Assembly (NCBI RefSeq): GCF_020283565.1
Contig: NC_060065.1
Location: 32,228,409 to 32,292,408 of the forward strand
Direction: 5' to 3'
Length of the DNA stretch: 64,000 bases
DNA from: Trifolium pratense
Lineage: Eukaryota > Streptophyta > Magnoliopsida > Fabales > Fabaceae
Positions 21,308 to 32,316 of the stretch are shown in pieces; the stretch's first letter is position 1; the number at the start of each line of letters is the position of its first letter. The notes under the pieces were generated by a model. The model did not search any database and was not told where the DNA came from. It saw only the letters and a program-made list of their open reading frames with translations. Position numbers and translations under genes: made by a program.

Positions 21308-24300
21308 TTACAAGCCGCCATACCTCGATATTCCAAGAGGATGATTACCTTGACCTAAATTGATGGCTTGAGTTTTCATCTTAGCTTCACTCCAAATCAA
21401 AGGTGCTGTCATTGAGTCCATGCCGAGCATTCTCCTTTTTCCCGCACTTGGAGTTCCTTCTAAAGTCAATCCTCCAGAGCTCTCGTGCGAAGTTAAACAA
21501 CTTTCGGTTGAACAGTCGGCTCTTTGAGGTGGGAGAGTTGGAGGTATTTCTTCTTCCTGAACATTTACTCCAGCCACCTCAGTAGATGGTGGCAAGGAGT
21601 AAAAACCAAGATGATCGACCAAGGAACCTCTTGGTGCTTTATTTTCAATTCCTTGGAACTTTTGGCTGTCTGTGTCTATAACCGTAGCACCGATAAATTG
21701 ATCAGCCAACATCTTGCACGCTCTTTCAAGCATAGCCATGTATCTTCGCTCCGCATCCTGGCGAATCTGCAAGTGCTTCTCTGCCTACAATGTGAATGTT
21801 TTTTAAATTAGTACTACAAATTTGTCTCGAGAGATGAGAAGTCAGATTAACACATCTATACACAACGATATTTTAGGAAAACTCATACGCAAAATAGATA
21901 CATTAAATATACTATCTACTTTCCACTTTTCTTAATATATGTGGAAATGACAAAAGGATCTTATATAAGGGACAAAGATAGTATATTGATAATGTCACAA
22001 AATAAAAGTAACAAGAAGCAACCTATTACAATCACAATTGATATGAAAATGTATTCTAATAGCTTACCAAACAATGTCATAGAAAATTCATTAATCCATA
22101 TTCTAGACACAACTTGAACAACGAAAATGAAATTTACCTCGACTTGCAAATGTAGTTTACTTTGAACCTCCATTTGTGCTCTTAATGCCTCCTTGATTTC
22201 ATAACCCCTAGGCATAAATTTAATTACTCCTTCAATTTGGTAATTCAAAACCATCGAGACATCCACATGAATTTATTTATTTGCACGAATTAATGAAATT
22301 TCTTACTCGTTTGTATCGGAAGTAGGCAACTTTGGAGACGAGTTATCAGTGCTAGGGCTTTCTAAAAGATAGGAACCTGTCATCCCTACCATACATAAAT
22401 TTTCAACAAATCAAGCCAAAACTATTCCAGAAAATTTCGGTATAACTACAATTTACCAAGTCGTGGCAAGCTTTCTTCCAATTCAGGAACAGTTATCCAT
22501 AATGAATTGTACAAATTCAAAGAGTGATTAGTGTATAAATCACAAATTAACTTAGTTATCTACTTTTCATTAATATGGTACCTAATCGTAAATATAATCT
22601 AAGTTGCTACTGTATTATTATGGCATTGATTCATACTTCATGCGGAATTAAAATTTTAGATAACCGTTTCTACGAGGACAAGGAAATGCAAAAGAAACTG
22701 AAATGAGAGGATCGTAACTAGAAAATCTATAGAGGGGAGTGGCAATCATACCATCTTTGCATCCCTCCCCTATATCTTTTCCGGATTGCTTACCGAGTCT
22801 GTATTTCTGCAATGCAGCAAGGAAAAGTTTAACTTTCATTGCATACCTTAAAATTGGTTATATAGTATTAGTTAAGGAATTGAACAAACCTGAAGATGAC
22901 TCTTTAAATGAAATAGAGTCAAACCCTTGACATTCATGGTCCGCATGATTGCTTTTGGTGTAGCTTCTGCAGATAATATACATAAGCTAGTCAGAAAATT
23001 GTATCGAATATCAATGATAATCTAAACATTATGATTTCAACTGAAACTCGATATAAAAAGAGTAGGCTATAGTAGCTACTTTGCAAACAGGTCACGCTAG
23101 GTATCATTTATAAACCTCAACAGACATTGAAGCCTCAATATATTGAGCCAAAATAATGTCAACTTTGACAGCTCATGAATTCATGAAAGATTAGCTTTGT
23201 TAGGTCCTTTTTTGGATAAACAACTTAATTAAGTGCTTATAGCATAAACGCTTATCATATAAGTGCTTATGTATAGGCTATTTATACAACAAAATATAAA
23301 ACAGCTTATGAACGTGTCATAAGTTGTTTTCATCAACTCTCCCAAATAGACTCACAAGAATTTGTACTGTAGTACCAGTAAATAAGCTGAAATACGCAAT
23401 CCAAGTTAGAGATTATCGGAATCTTTTAGTACTAGGTAGCACTGAATGTGTATTAATATATCAAACATCATAAAATCTCAATGTATCTTCATGCGAAAAG
23501 AATTGATTTGGCATCCCTTGTTTTGTTTCCTAAATAGAAGTCTACAAGAGTGTTTATTTTAACATTGATTTCCAAAAGGTAACTCGTCAATTATTTCATT
23601 ATTTCAAAAGTGATTATTATACAATAGACAAACAAAGAAAAAAAATTAAAATTAACTATTTTACAAATTTAACCTTTTAAATATCCAAAAATCTAACCCA
23701 AAGGGCACTGCAATGCCCTTAAAAACATGAACACATCATTAAATGTGACATTAAGACATGAGACTGTCACCTTTAAAACCACTTTTCTTTAAGTATGACA
23801 CTTAACACGACAGTTAAACTATGTTCCAACATCCAACTATAAGACAAGGTTCCGCTATATAAGGATGACCTCCAAACTAATGGGGAAAAATGAAATTTCC
23901 CTTTCAAAAGGACACAAACAAAATGGCGGCAGTTTAACACCTTTACCGAATCAATTGAAGAAACATAAAATACAAGATCTAAACACCAAAATAAAACAGC
24001 TATAGAAGTGTGTTCGATACCCTACATGTTCATCAATATGTCAACTTCATTGTATGATTGCATCAAATTTCCTCTATAACAACCTAACGATACTTTTTAA
24101 TTAAATAAAAATGATTTTCCTCGGCACGTTTACTTCTTCTGCTTGCACTCACCCCAGAAGCTGAAACAAACAAACAATTAATATCCAGTGAAAAAGGAAA
24201 ATAGTCAAACTTTATACTCGTACAACAAGTACTATGCAGTCAACTTTCAGCCACAACAGTTGCGCATAAACATCTAACGCCAGTTGTGGAATTGAGAATA

Positions 24301-25223
24301 TTCAGGTTATCAACAAACGAATGTTAGACTTTAAAAACAGATTTTCATTTTGTGGACAAACTCAATCAAACCCACTGAAAAATGATTGATAAGTCCATAG
24401 TATAATCAAAATCACCTCAAATATTTTGACAAAGTAACTGTATGGTTAGAACTTAAAATTTTCCACCTACATTGTTACAATAAATTCTACTCCCTCTAGT
24501 CCTTAGTATAAGAAAAAACTTACTTTTTAGATACATTAGTTACTCAATGTATCTAAAAAGTAAACTTTCTCTTATACTATTAAGAATCAGATGTAGTACT
24601 AGGAAGAGCGATTACTCTTCATAAACAAAACTAATTCGATAGGACGAGATTATTCACAACGTAAATAACACCTAAACAATTGAGTCAAAACAGAAACAAA
24701 GCCCCTAACCAAACCCTCAAAAGCTGAACTGTTTCGTGAAACAAACGAGTCAAAGTCTCAAATTTTCAGCTCAAAATCATCTTATTTGATTCATGAACCA
24801 AATTAAACGAGCTAACTGTCTAATCAAGTCCACAACTAACTTCATAAAGGATTCAAATACATCACAAACAGTCAATTCAGATACTCAACAAATTTCATTC
24901 CAATTAAAGAAACCACATAAAAAAAATATAACAATAAAAAATAAAAATAAAAAGGAAATTGCATATATATATATAATATGGTAATAAAAAAATAAAAAAA
25001 GGAAAATTGAAATGAAGAATAATGACTTACTACTAGGACCTCCAAGCTGAGTAACAGCATCAACAAAACGTTCATGAAGGTCTTGAGTCCAACGAAGACG
25101 AGGTTTTGGATCAGCAGTCAAAACAAGACAAGGGTCACCCTTATGATTAGAGACACCACCACCTTGCAAATCATCTTGTCCAACAACAATACCTTCATGA
25201 GGGTGTATCAATCTAGGATACAT
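21308..25223 (-). CDS. MYB-CC (GARP) transcription factor, divergent PHL type
   Basis: Six exons (25031-25223, 22890-22966, 22752-22806, 22307-22385, 22138-22207, 21308-21784) join in phase to 316 aa. The MYB domain lies at about 41-98 (KPRLRWTQDLHERFVDAV; ATPKAIMRTMNVKGLTLFHL; SHLQKYRLGK). A coiled coil lies at about 136-184, where the usual LHEQLEVQRRLQLRIEAQ is replaced by LHLQVEAEKHLQIRQDAE, followed by RRYMAMLERACKML. The long tail is Ser/Thr/Pro-rich. Exons 2 (77 nt) and 5 (70 nt) have exactly the lengths and phases of those in the PHL7-like gene at 2846-4784, confirming the model. It is likely a nuclear P1BS-type DNA-binding factor. Which PHL member it corresponds to is not certain. 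The 2-kb first intron carries a Tourist and a Stowaway MITE. Confidence 0.9.
23203..23405. mobile_element. Tourist-like MITE in MYB-CC intron 1
   Basis: TTA at 23200-23202 and 23406-23408. It starts GGTCCTTTTTTGGATAAACA and shares ATCATATAAGTGCTTATGTAT with the copy at 33784. Internally shorter than the other two copies. Confidence 0.78.
24490..24596. mobile_element. Stowaway-like MITE, 107 bp
   Basis: TA-flanked, ends CTCCCTCTAGTCCTTA and, inverted, CTACATCTGATTCTTA. The arms contain TTTTTAGATACATT mirrored about the centre. It lies in the first intron of the MYB-CC gene. Confidence 0.78.
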
Positions 25224-25560
25224 CTTTCTTCTTCTTATGCTTCAATGGCTTCAAACTCAACGACCCAACAAGCTAAAAAGCTAAAAGATTGAAACTTTGT
25301 AATCAAAATTAAAGGAGAAACAGATCCAAGTAAGAAAGTAGTAACCCCATTTGAGTGAAGAGGTGAAAAAGAGAAAAAGTGATGAATGAAACTGAAAAAA
25401 ACATTACCGTACGACAATGAAATTGACTCTGAAGATGGACACGGCTTTTGGGGATCTTGTCCCTTTCTGCTCTTTTTGATGAATGAACAAAGAAAAGAAA
25501 AGAAAAAGACCAAATTTTTAAGGCTTATTGTCTCTCTCTGTCTCTAACTTTGTGTGTGTA
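25224..25560 (-). other. 5' leader of the second MYB-CC gene
   Basis: Upstream of the ATG at 25223 the sense strand has an acceptor TTTTTAG near 25272 and an earlier exon ending GTCGTACG before GTAATG at about 25408, so a small leader intron is likely. Short (CT)n-rich sequence lies near 25530-25545. Confidence 0.4.
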
Positions 25561-25587
25561 TGTGTTTTTATTTTTCTTTTTCTTTTT

Positions 25588-25597
25588 CTTTATAGAG
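25588..25597 (-). promoter_or_regulatory. Candidate TATA box of the second MYB-CC gene
   Basis: CTCTATAAAG on the minus strand is followed by a pyrimidine-rich stretch and the inferred leader. It is a suitable distance (about 30-50 bp) before a start site in the GAGAGACA-rich region. Confidence 0.4.
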
Positions 25598-25736
25598 TTT
25601 TATTTAAGCATCTAACTATATGTTTGATTTCATTATTACTATTTATCACTACTCTCTGAATTAAAAATGACTATAGTTGAAGTTTATTTTTCTTTCTTAG
25701 GAAATATGGAAATTCTATCCGTGGAGTGTGAATTCA

Positions 25737-25893
25737 TTTTTTTTTTCTTTCACTACCAGTTTAATTTGGTTCGGGATCAGTTCTGACATCAAGTGATTTT
25801 AGTCCCTTCCCGATCATAGTTGCGGGGATCGAATCGTTGTCCTTCTTATCAAGTTCAGCGTTAATCGCCACTGAACCAACTAACGATTGATGA
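25737..25893 (-). mobile_element. tRNA-derived SINE, family B, copy 1
   Basis: The minus-strand start TTAGTTGGTTCAGTGG (A box) is followed by GATTCGATCCCCGCAACT (B box), and it ends in a pyrimidine/adenine tail. The 12-bp TSD AGTGTGAATTCA is at 25725-25736 and 25894-25905. Confidence 0.85.
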
Positions 25894-26912
25894 AGTGTGA
25901 ATTCAATTTCTTAAAAGTTTAAATTTTAACTTTTATAATAAATAAATAGTTACTATTTTTAAAAATTTTACGTATGTTATTAGGACGTATGTTAATACAA
26001 CTATTTTTCTTACTGAGTGACTGAGTGAGAATGGGGCAACTAAAACTTATCCATAATTACATGTATTGGTAATTGAATCTTGATAGGTCAAATTTACTTT
26101 GTGTACATTTTTCTTCTTCAAATTCCTAATGTTTTCCTCTCTTCTTTTTTTCAAAGCTTATCATATTTCAAAGTCATTTAAATTAAGTTATCAAATTCTC
26201 TCTTCTTCTCAAATCTCAATAACAATGCACTTTATTTTCTACTTTCTCTTATCGACCATTCTCTTATCAAATATTTCTCTTTCATCAACCCTTCTCAATA
26301 CATTTCTTTTCTCTTTCCGCTTAACCTAATTTATGTAGACTCACAAATATTATCTTTTTCAATCTCGGGACAAGATGACACCACGAGGAGGAGAAAACAC
26401 CAACTTTTATTAAATGAAATGTTTTCTTGGGATATGAAAGGATAATGAGAAATAGTAATACATCGATGAGATTTTAATTTCCAATTAGTATGGATTTTAG
26501 TGAGATTTTGAATATTTTAATTAGTATGGATTTCAGTTCATTTAATACGAACTTTGATATTCTCTGAAAAAATATTGGAACTATAAGTAGTCTATTAAAT
26601 GTACACAATCGCAAAACGACCAATCTATTAAATGTGTAATATGCATTGTATTCCCAATGAATTTTTAATATTCTGATGTCATTAATATGTGAGATGTGAG
26701 TAACTCCAGGTAATGTAGGTGTATTGTTTGTTTAAAGTGATTTTTGTATGATTTTTAATTTAAAAGCTTAAACTCACTTTTTGTAGTTATAATAAACAAA
26801 AAAAATTAAAAATTAACTATGAGGAGATTATGAATAACTATATTAGGAACCTTACCAAAAGTACACAAAGCAATCTACTAGTAAGTTTTCTTCTAAAATA
26901 AAATAGTTAATA

Positions 26913-27043
26913 CACAGGATCGTGAGCCTAACTCAATTGGTAGGACATCACATTATATATATAGAGGTTGGGGTTCGAACTCCGGTCATCTCACTTATTC
27001 ACTTTAAGGGTGAATTTTTCAGTCATTAGGCTACTTGACAAAA
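26913..27043 (+). mobile_element. tRNA-derived SINE, family A, copy 2
   Basis: It starts near CGTGAGCCTAACTCAATTGG (A box) with GGGGTTCGAACTCCGG (B box) downstream, and ends CATTAGGCTACTTGAC plus A-run. The 13-bp TSD AAAATAGTTAATA is at 26900-26912 and 27044-27056. Same family as 15546-15668. Confidence 0.85.
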
Positions 27044-27726
27044 AAAATAGTTAATATATACTATTATATCTATATTTTTTTGGTGTAAACAAAATATTTA
27101 TCTGAAGACAGAGGAAATATTATTTGTTGTTTGTCTGTCACTTTTTTCTACGTCACATTTGTGCTTTTATTTGGTCTGCAAATGAATGGACTCAGTGGAG
27201 TGACACAGTGAAAAAAGGTAAGAAAAGGAAAGGAAGATGATTTTCTCATAGAACAACACACTCAGCACTGTCACTGTACCAAATTGCAATGAATCATCAA
27301 TTAACAACTTTTCTCTTCTTTTTGTTTTTTTATTAATACCTTTTGCTTTTCATTTTAATTAGAGTTTGGTTTTGTAGTTGTAGCTATAGGTCATGTGGAA
27401 AAGTTAAAAATGATGGTAAATTATGTGTTTTTGGATGGTCAACTTTTCACCTCTATTATTGATGTTCTATTATTGTTCTTTGTTTTGTTTTGGTACTTAC
27501 TCCATTCTTTTTGATTATGTTTTTATTTTTACTTTTTACACATCAAAAAAATCAATTTTTTTTTTTTACTAATATTTATATTTTTTATATTACTCTTAAT
27601 CATTTTTCTCTTATATTATTTACTTCTTTGTGTAATAGAGATATTATTAACAAACCAATAGTTAATATTGAATTGGACTTCATAATAAATATAATAAGGA
27701 ATTAGGAACAACATTTTCATACAAAT

Positions 27727-27852
27727 GAGACACAAGGTGAAGCAATGAGATTGTTGATAATGCTTAGTTGGGTTGCAGAGTTACAACTGGTTGATATGAA
27801 TTTTAAAATGGACAGCAAACTAGTGGTGGATTCTATAGTAAAGAAGTCTTAA
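27727..27852 (+). pseudogene. RNase H-like domain relic, N-terminal part
   Basis: It reads ETQGEAMRLLIMLSWVAELQ then LVDMNFKMDSKLVVDSIVKKS before a stop. This is the pattern of the RVT_3/RNase H domain found in plant LINE-type polyproteins (E..A, then a D-S-K core). Its continuation is found at 28556-28760 beyond an inserted element. A non-functional fragment. Confidence 0.6.
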
Positions 27853-27860
27853 AATCAAGA

Positions 27861-28548
27861 GTTAAACATAATTCAACCCTATAAAATTGACTTGTACGGT
27901 GAAGATTATCTGGCACCTCTAAAGATTTCCAAACCAAAGTTGCGGACTTAGCAGTCCCTACCCGAGTCAAGCTTCATCCTTGGAAGAAGACCTTCCAACA
28001 TGATGACCTCAGCCCTCGAGTCTCCTTTGCGTCGCATTCTTCATAGAAGCCGATGGGGCCGGGCTGACCCCGAAGACCGAATTCTATGGTAGAGAATGTT
28101 GCTTTAATAAGAATTTGGCTATTAGAGACCTTATTAAGTATTGCAAAAGAAAGGGCCTGCTGATAGAGCTGGGTGAGGAGGCGTGACTAGTTAAGAATTG
28201 AGAGTTGGACTTACCTCAACCCTACAAACCGGCTTATTATAAGGTGAAGATTGCTTCTTACTTATAAACACACATTCAGGTCATCTCGCAATCGATGTGA
28301 GACTTCTTAACATACACACTCTCTCACGCCCAACACTATTGGGCTTCGTGCGTGGATATAAACGGTGGGTGTTCCGATAGTGGAAACCTGATAACAAGTG
28401 GCTCAGCGGATCATGGAAAGGCTCTAATACCATTTTAATTTATAAATACATGATCCTTTCCCTACAAAACCGGCTTGTACGTTGAGGATTGCCTCTAATT
28501 TATAAATACATATTCAGGTCATCTCACAACCGATGTGAGACTTCTTAA
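27861..28548 (-). mobile_element. TRIM-like LTR element splitting an RNase H relic
   Basis: On the minus strand, two direct repeats start TGTTAAGAAGTCTCACATCG (28550 down to about 28460, and 28312 down to about 28215). Between them, next to the first repeat, is TGGTATTAGAGCC (28433-28421), close to the initiator-tRNA-Met primer-binding site TGGTATCAGAGC. A partial third repeat lies at about 27870-27905. No coding domain is visible. A possible 5-bp duplication CAAGA is at 27856-27860 and 28549-28553. The exact LTR ends are uncertain. Confidence 0.6.
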
Positions 28549-28555
28549 CAAGAAG

Positions 28556-28760
28556 AATTATGTGTCTGAACTTGGAACTATTATAAATGATTGTCAACAC
28601 TTGTTAGCTACAACTTTTTTGTGAATTCTCGTGTTAAGTTTATCGAAGACGAAATATTGCTTATAGTCTAGCTAAGGTGACTCCATATTTAGTTAGTTTT
28701 TATGTTTTTATTGATATTCTAACATGTATTCAGTCTATTATTGTGAATGAAATAGGATAA
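28556..28760 (+). pseudogene. RNase H-like domain relic, C-terminal part
   Basis: NYVSELGTIINDCQHLLA then, after a frame change, RNIAYSLAKVTPYLVSFYVF and a stop. This is the usual C-terminal half of the plant retroelement RNase H domain (the DC..L and A..LA segments). It continues 27727-27852 once the inserted element is removed. Confidence 0.6.
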
Positions 28761-29116
28761 GCTATTTGCGGTAAAAAAAAAAGTGTAATTAAAATTAACT
28801 TGATGTGATTTTTTTGGCTAACAAGATATTTTCCACACACAATTATAGAAATTAATTTTTTTCGAAGTAACTGAAACTCACCTAGAGGCTACAACAAATG
28901 ACTTTTCATATGCTTCGATCAAAAATTAAACAATCGTAAAACAAAAACCCAAGTATCTATCACTCTTGCTACTTCTTGTTGGTAGTCCAGTGTGACTTTT
29001 ACGATGCACAATTTGAATGCTCCAATCTCCATATTTTTTTACAAGAGGAAGAAATCCTCTGAAGTCAAATTTATCTCTTGTTACATCTTAGTCATTCACT
29101 TCTTTTTTGCGACATA

Positions 29117-29373
29117 CCTCCGTACTAAAATATAAGAACTCTTGAACCATTGTATGTATGTCAATACATACTTTTGATTACGAATATATTTAATTCTCTA
29201 TTAGTAAAAATTATAGAAATTTGATATTTTAAAAATATACATCGAAACAAATCAAACAAGATCTTATATGATAATATTTACATTTATATATATACTTGTA
29301 GAAAAATATGGTCAAAACAAGACATATGAATAATGTATTTAGTCAAAGAAAATCTTATAAAATAGGACGGAGG
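29117..29373. mobile_element. Stowaway-like MITE, degenerate
   Basis: Left end CCTCCGTACTAAAATATAAG and right end, inverted, CCTCCGTCCTATTTTATAAG. The left is TA-flanked. About 257 bp. Confidence 0.65.
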
Positions 29374-29464
29374 TCATTATTAGAAATAAAATAAAAAAAC
29401 TTGAAAGGTGTAGATCTAAATCAAACTAGTGGGCATTATAAAAATAATAAATTAATGTTATCTA

Positions 29465-29618
29465 CTCACTCCCTCCGGTCCTATATATAAGAGAAAGTTT
29501 AGTTTTTAAATTCATTAAAAATCTAATGTATCTAGACCATATTATGAATCAGATACATTAGATTCTTAATGAATCTAAAAAATATACTTTCTCTTATATA
29601 TTGGACCGAAGAGAATAT
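29465..29618. mobile_element. Stowaway-like MITE
   Basis: Palindromic, about 154 bp, with ends containing CTCCCTCCGGTCC and, inverted, CTCTTCGGTCC. TATATAAGAGAAAGT is repeated in inverse on the right, and AATGTATCT/AGATACATT mirror about the centre. TA-flanked. Confidence 0.78.
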
Positions 29619-29619
29619 T

Positions 29620-30387
29620 ACTTAAGCAACCGACATTATAAAAAAAAATAAAATTGGTAGGATATAATAGAGGTGACAAAGAAATTCTCATATTATTTTT
29701 ACCGATAATAATGGATTTGAAATCAGTCCTCTTAGAGTCATAATAACAGCCCTTCATATTTCAATCTTGCAATCATTGAAGGATACTTCTCACCTTAATT
29801 ATAAATAATTATTCAATTAAATAACTGATGTAATTTAATAAATTTAAAAATAAAATATTTATTAAAGATATAGTTAGTTACTTTAGTTATTAGATATTTA
29901 ACCTATAAAAGTTAGTTATTCTAGTTACTAGTTAGTTAACTTATAAATAAGATTTATAATAGTCATTTGTACCTAACTTTCTCATTTATAATTTTATTCA
30001 TTACCATTATTACAAGAATTTACTAATTTTCTCTTTATTTTTGTATGAATGTCATGTTTCTTAACGATATTTACCACGAGAGAAAATATAAAATATGAAG
30101 CACTCTGTATCCAAAAAGAATAAGGAACCACCACGAGCAGGTCACACTCAAAACAGCAACACTACCCAACTCCTTTCGTTTCTGCCACCCCCAACCCACC
30201 CATGCATGTGTGGTGATGACGGTGGAGGATACAACAAAACACGAAATTTGTCACTCTTTTCCAAGTTGCCATAGCTAAATTTTCAGTATTAACTCTAATT
30301 ATCTTTATTATTTGAACTGCAAAATAATTATTGTGTATATTCATTCAATCTAATTTATCTCTATTTCTTTACTATTTTTTATCATTT
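29620..30387. other. AT-rich intergenic DNA
   Basis: No gene recognised. It contains short imperfect repeats of TTAGTTA at about 29870-29945. Confidence 0.5.
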
Positions 30388-30392
30388 ACAAC

Positions 30393-30838
30393 TGTGTCTG
30401 GACTAGACTAGAACTAGTCCAGCATCACATCCTCTTATTCCAACATGGCTTGCCCCACCACATCCATGTCAGCAGAATATGGTGGAACCTCTTCACCAAG
30501 ATAAGAGTAGATTACTGCTCTACCCACTATCTAAGGATAATATCTTGGCAGTCAATCTTATTGGGCCTGAACTGATCCAACCCAATAAGAGAACATTTGG
30601 CCAAGAGCTGGGGGCTATATAAGCTCTCCTATACAAGAGAGTAAGGTAATACTATTCATTCACTCAATTACTTTCTCTCTCTTGTATCTCTATGCTCTCT
30701 TTCCCTCTCTGACTTTGGCATCGGAGCACCTGCAGGTACAATCCCCCTCCGTGAATCAGCTGCTCGACCCGCCGTCAACCACCTGCTAAACGGACTGTCA
30801 GCTGGCCATCTACCTGTTCTGATCAACGGTTAAGATCA
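30393..30838 (+). mobile_element. Solo LTR, 446 bp
   Basis: It starts TGTGTCTGGACTAGAC and ends GATCA, with the perfect 5-bp TSD ACAAC at 30388-30392 and 30839-30843. It has a TATA box (CTATATAAG, about 30615) followed by a CT-rich leader and GGCATCGGAGCACCTGCAGG, a phrase typical of the 3' part of plant Ty3-type LTRs. No internal retroelement remains. Confidence 0.87.
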
Positions 30839-31225
30839 ACAACTTCACACATTTTAAAAATACATGCAGCATGCAAATAAATACAATGCACACATGACAT
30901 GCATAACTTTTTTAAAAAACCCAAAATACATATAATTTAAATAACATTATGTTTTATAAAAATTTCAACACTTAAACTAAATTATGTAGTTTAAACTTTT
31001 AATACTTTTTCGAACACAATTAAACACTTCTAGATCAATATGATGATCCTTCGAACACCTCTTATGATCCAATAATCTATAAATAAGAACATCAGATATA
31101 CATGTGTTAAGCGTCTTATATTGGATGTGTTAATATCTAGACATAAGTTTATAAGTAGAGATAATTGATTTTTTAAAATTGATTTTTTTTTTTTGAGCAA
31201 CTTTTGTAAAATTTAATTAGACTTA

Positions 31226-31659
31226 GGCTCTGTTTGGTAAAATACAGCTATAAGCTAGCTTATAGATGATAAACTAGCTGATAGCTGAAAAGCTAGCTTA
31301 TAGCTGATAGCTGAAAAGCTAGCTTATTGAAATTAAAGTTTTTGGTAACATTAACTTTTTAAATGATTGATAAATATAAAAAGACATAAAAGGACATTTA
31401 TATGTAGTGGGTAGTTTTTGTTTTAGTGGGTAGTTTTTTATTTTATAAAAAATAATAAAATTAAATTAAAGGTTAAAAATGAAAAAAACTGTAAAAAGCT
31501 ATAAGTTATAAGCTCAAACGCTACTTGAAATAGCATCTTAAAAAAAACTATAAGCTCGTGAGAAAAGCTTTTTACCAAATACTTTTATTTTTTTCAAACA
31601 AGCTTATAAGTTAGTCTAATAAGCTATAAGCTAGCTTATTGGACTTACCAAACACACCC
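31226..31659. mobile_element. Tourist-like MITE, 434 bp
   Basis: TTA duplications at 31223-31225 and 31660-31662. The TIRs are GGCTCTGTTTGGTAAAATA and, inverted, GGGTGTGTTTGGTAAGTCC. The left arm has tandem AGCTAGCTTATAGCTGATA phrases and the right arm TATAAGCTAGCTTATT. Confidence 0.82.
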
Positions 31660-31887
31660 TTAAATACTATCAAAGTTTATCCAAAAATTGTTGAGACACC
31701 TCTATAAAACGAATCGCATCACGCCCACGCCCACCCCCACCCCAACTCTCTGTTTTTTTTTCGTGAATTTTTGCGCTGCTATGCATTAAAACTTCATAAT
31801 GTATTTTTTGCTGTTAAAAATAATATTTGAACTAGGAAAATTTCGACAAAAATGGAAATTTGGGGGAGAAAAAAGAGTCTTTGGGAG

Positions 31888-31919
31888 GGGGAGGAGGAGG
31901 AGGAGGAGGAGGAGGAGGG
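31888..31919. repeat. (GGA)n microsatellite
   Basis: About ten GGA/GAG units. Open frames across it give only poly-Arg or poly-Pro and are not genes. Confidence 0.85.
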
Positions 31920-32316
31920 GGGCGAGAATTTTTGTTGTCATGTCTGGTCAAAGTAGCCCAACTACTTACCACAAAATAAGTTGCGACACTCTTACCACAC
32001 GGTGACATTGAAATACTAGTCATACCCCCCAAACGATTTTGAAATACTAGGATTGAGTATTTCTCTTGTAGTCTTGTGCATCACATGCCAACCAAAAGTA
32101 GCAAAGATTAAGTGTAACTTCTACAAAATCACAGTGACTAAACACAAATCCAAACACACATTAAACCAAATTAAACCTTCACTAAAACATTCTTTTGAGT
32201 GGCGTGAAGAAATAATCTTGTGTGAGATGTATAATCTTTTCCAATTCTACTACAAAAAATATGACTAGTGGAAAGAACATAATAGCTTCACATAAATGAA
32301 TACATTGGTTGGAATT

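Noticed and set aside
24793..25075. Small ORFs on both strands in MYB-CC intron 1
   Set aside because: AT-rich intron sequence; the minus-strand one is just exon 1 reading through its donor site.
27930..28090. GC-richer stretch with Gly/Pro-coding appearance, possibly captured gene or organellar DNA
   Set aside because: No frame gives a protein I recognise and no organellar gene could be identified; it lies inside the TRIM-like insertion.
31799..32032. ORFs with poly-Arg or poly-Pro
   Set aside because: Produced by the (GGA)n microsatellite on both strands; no conserved sequence outside it.
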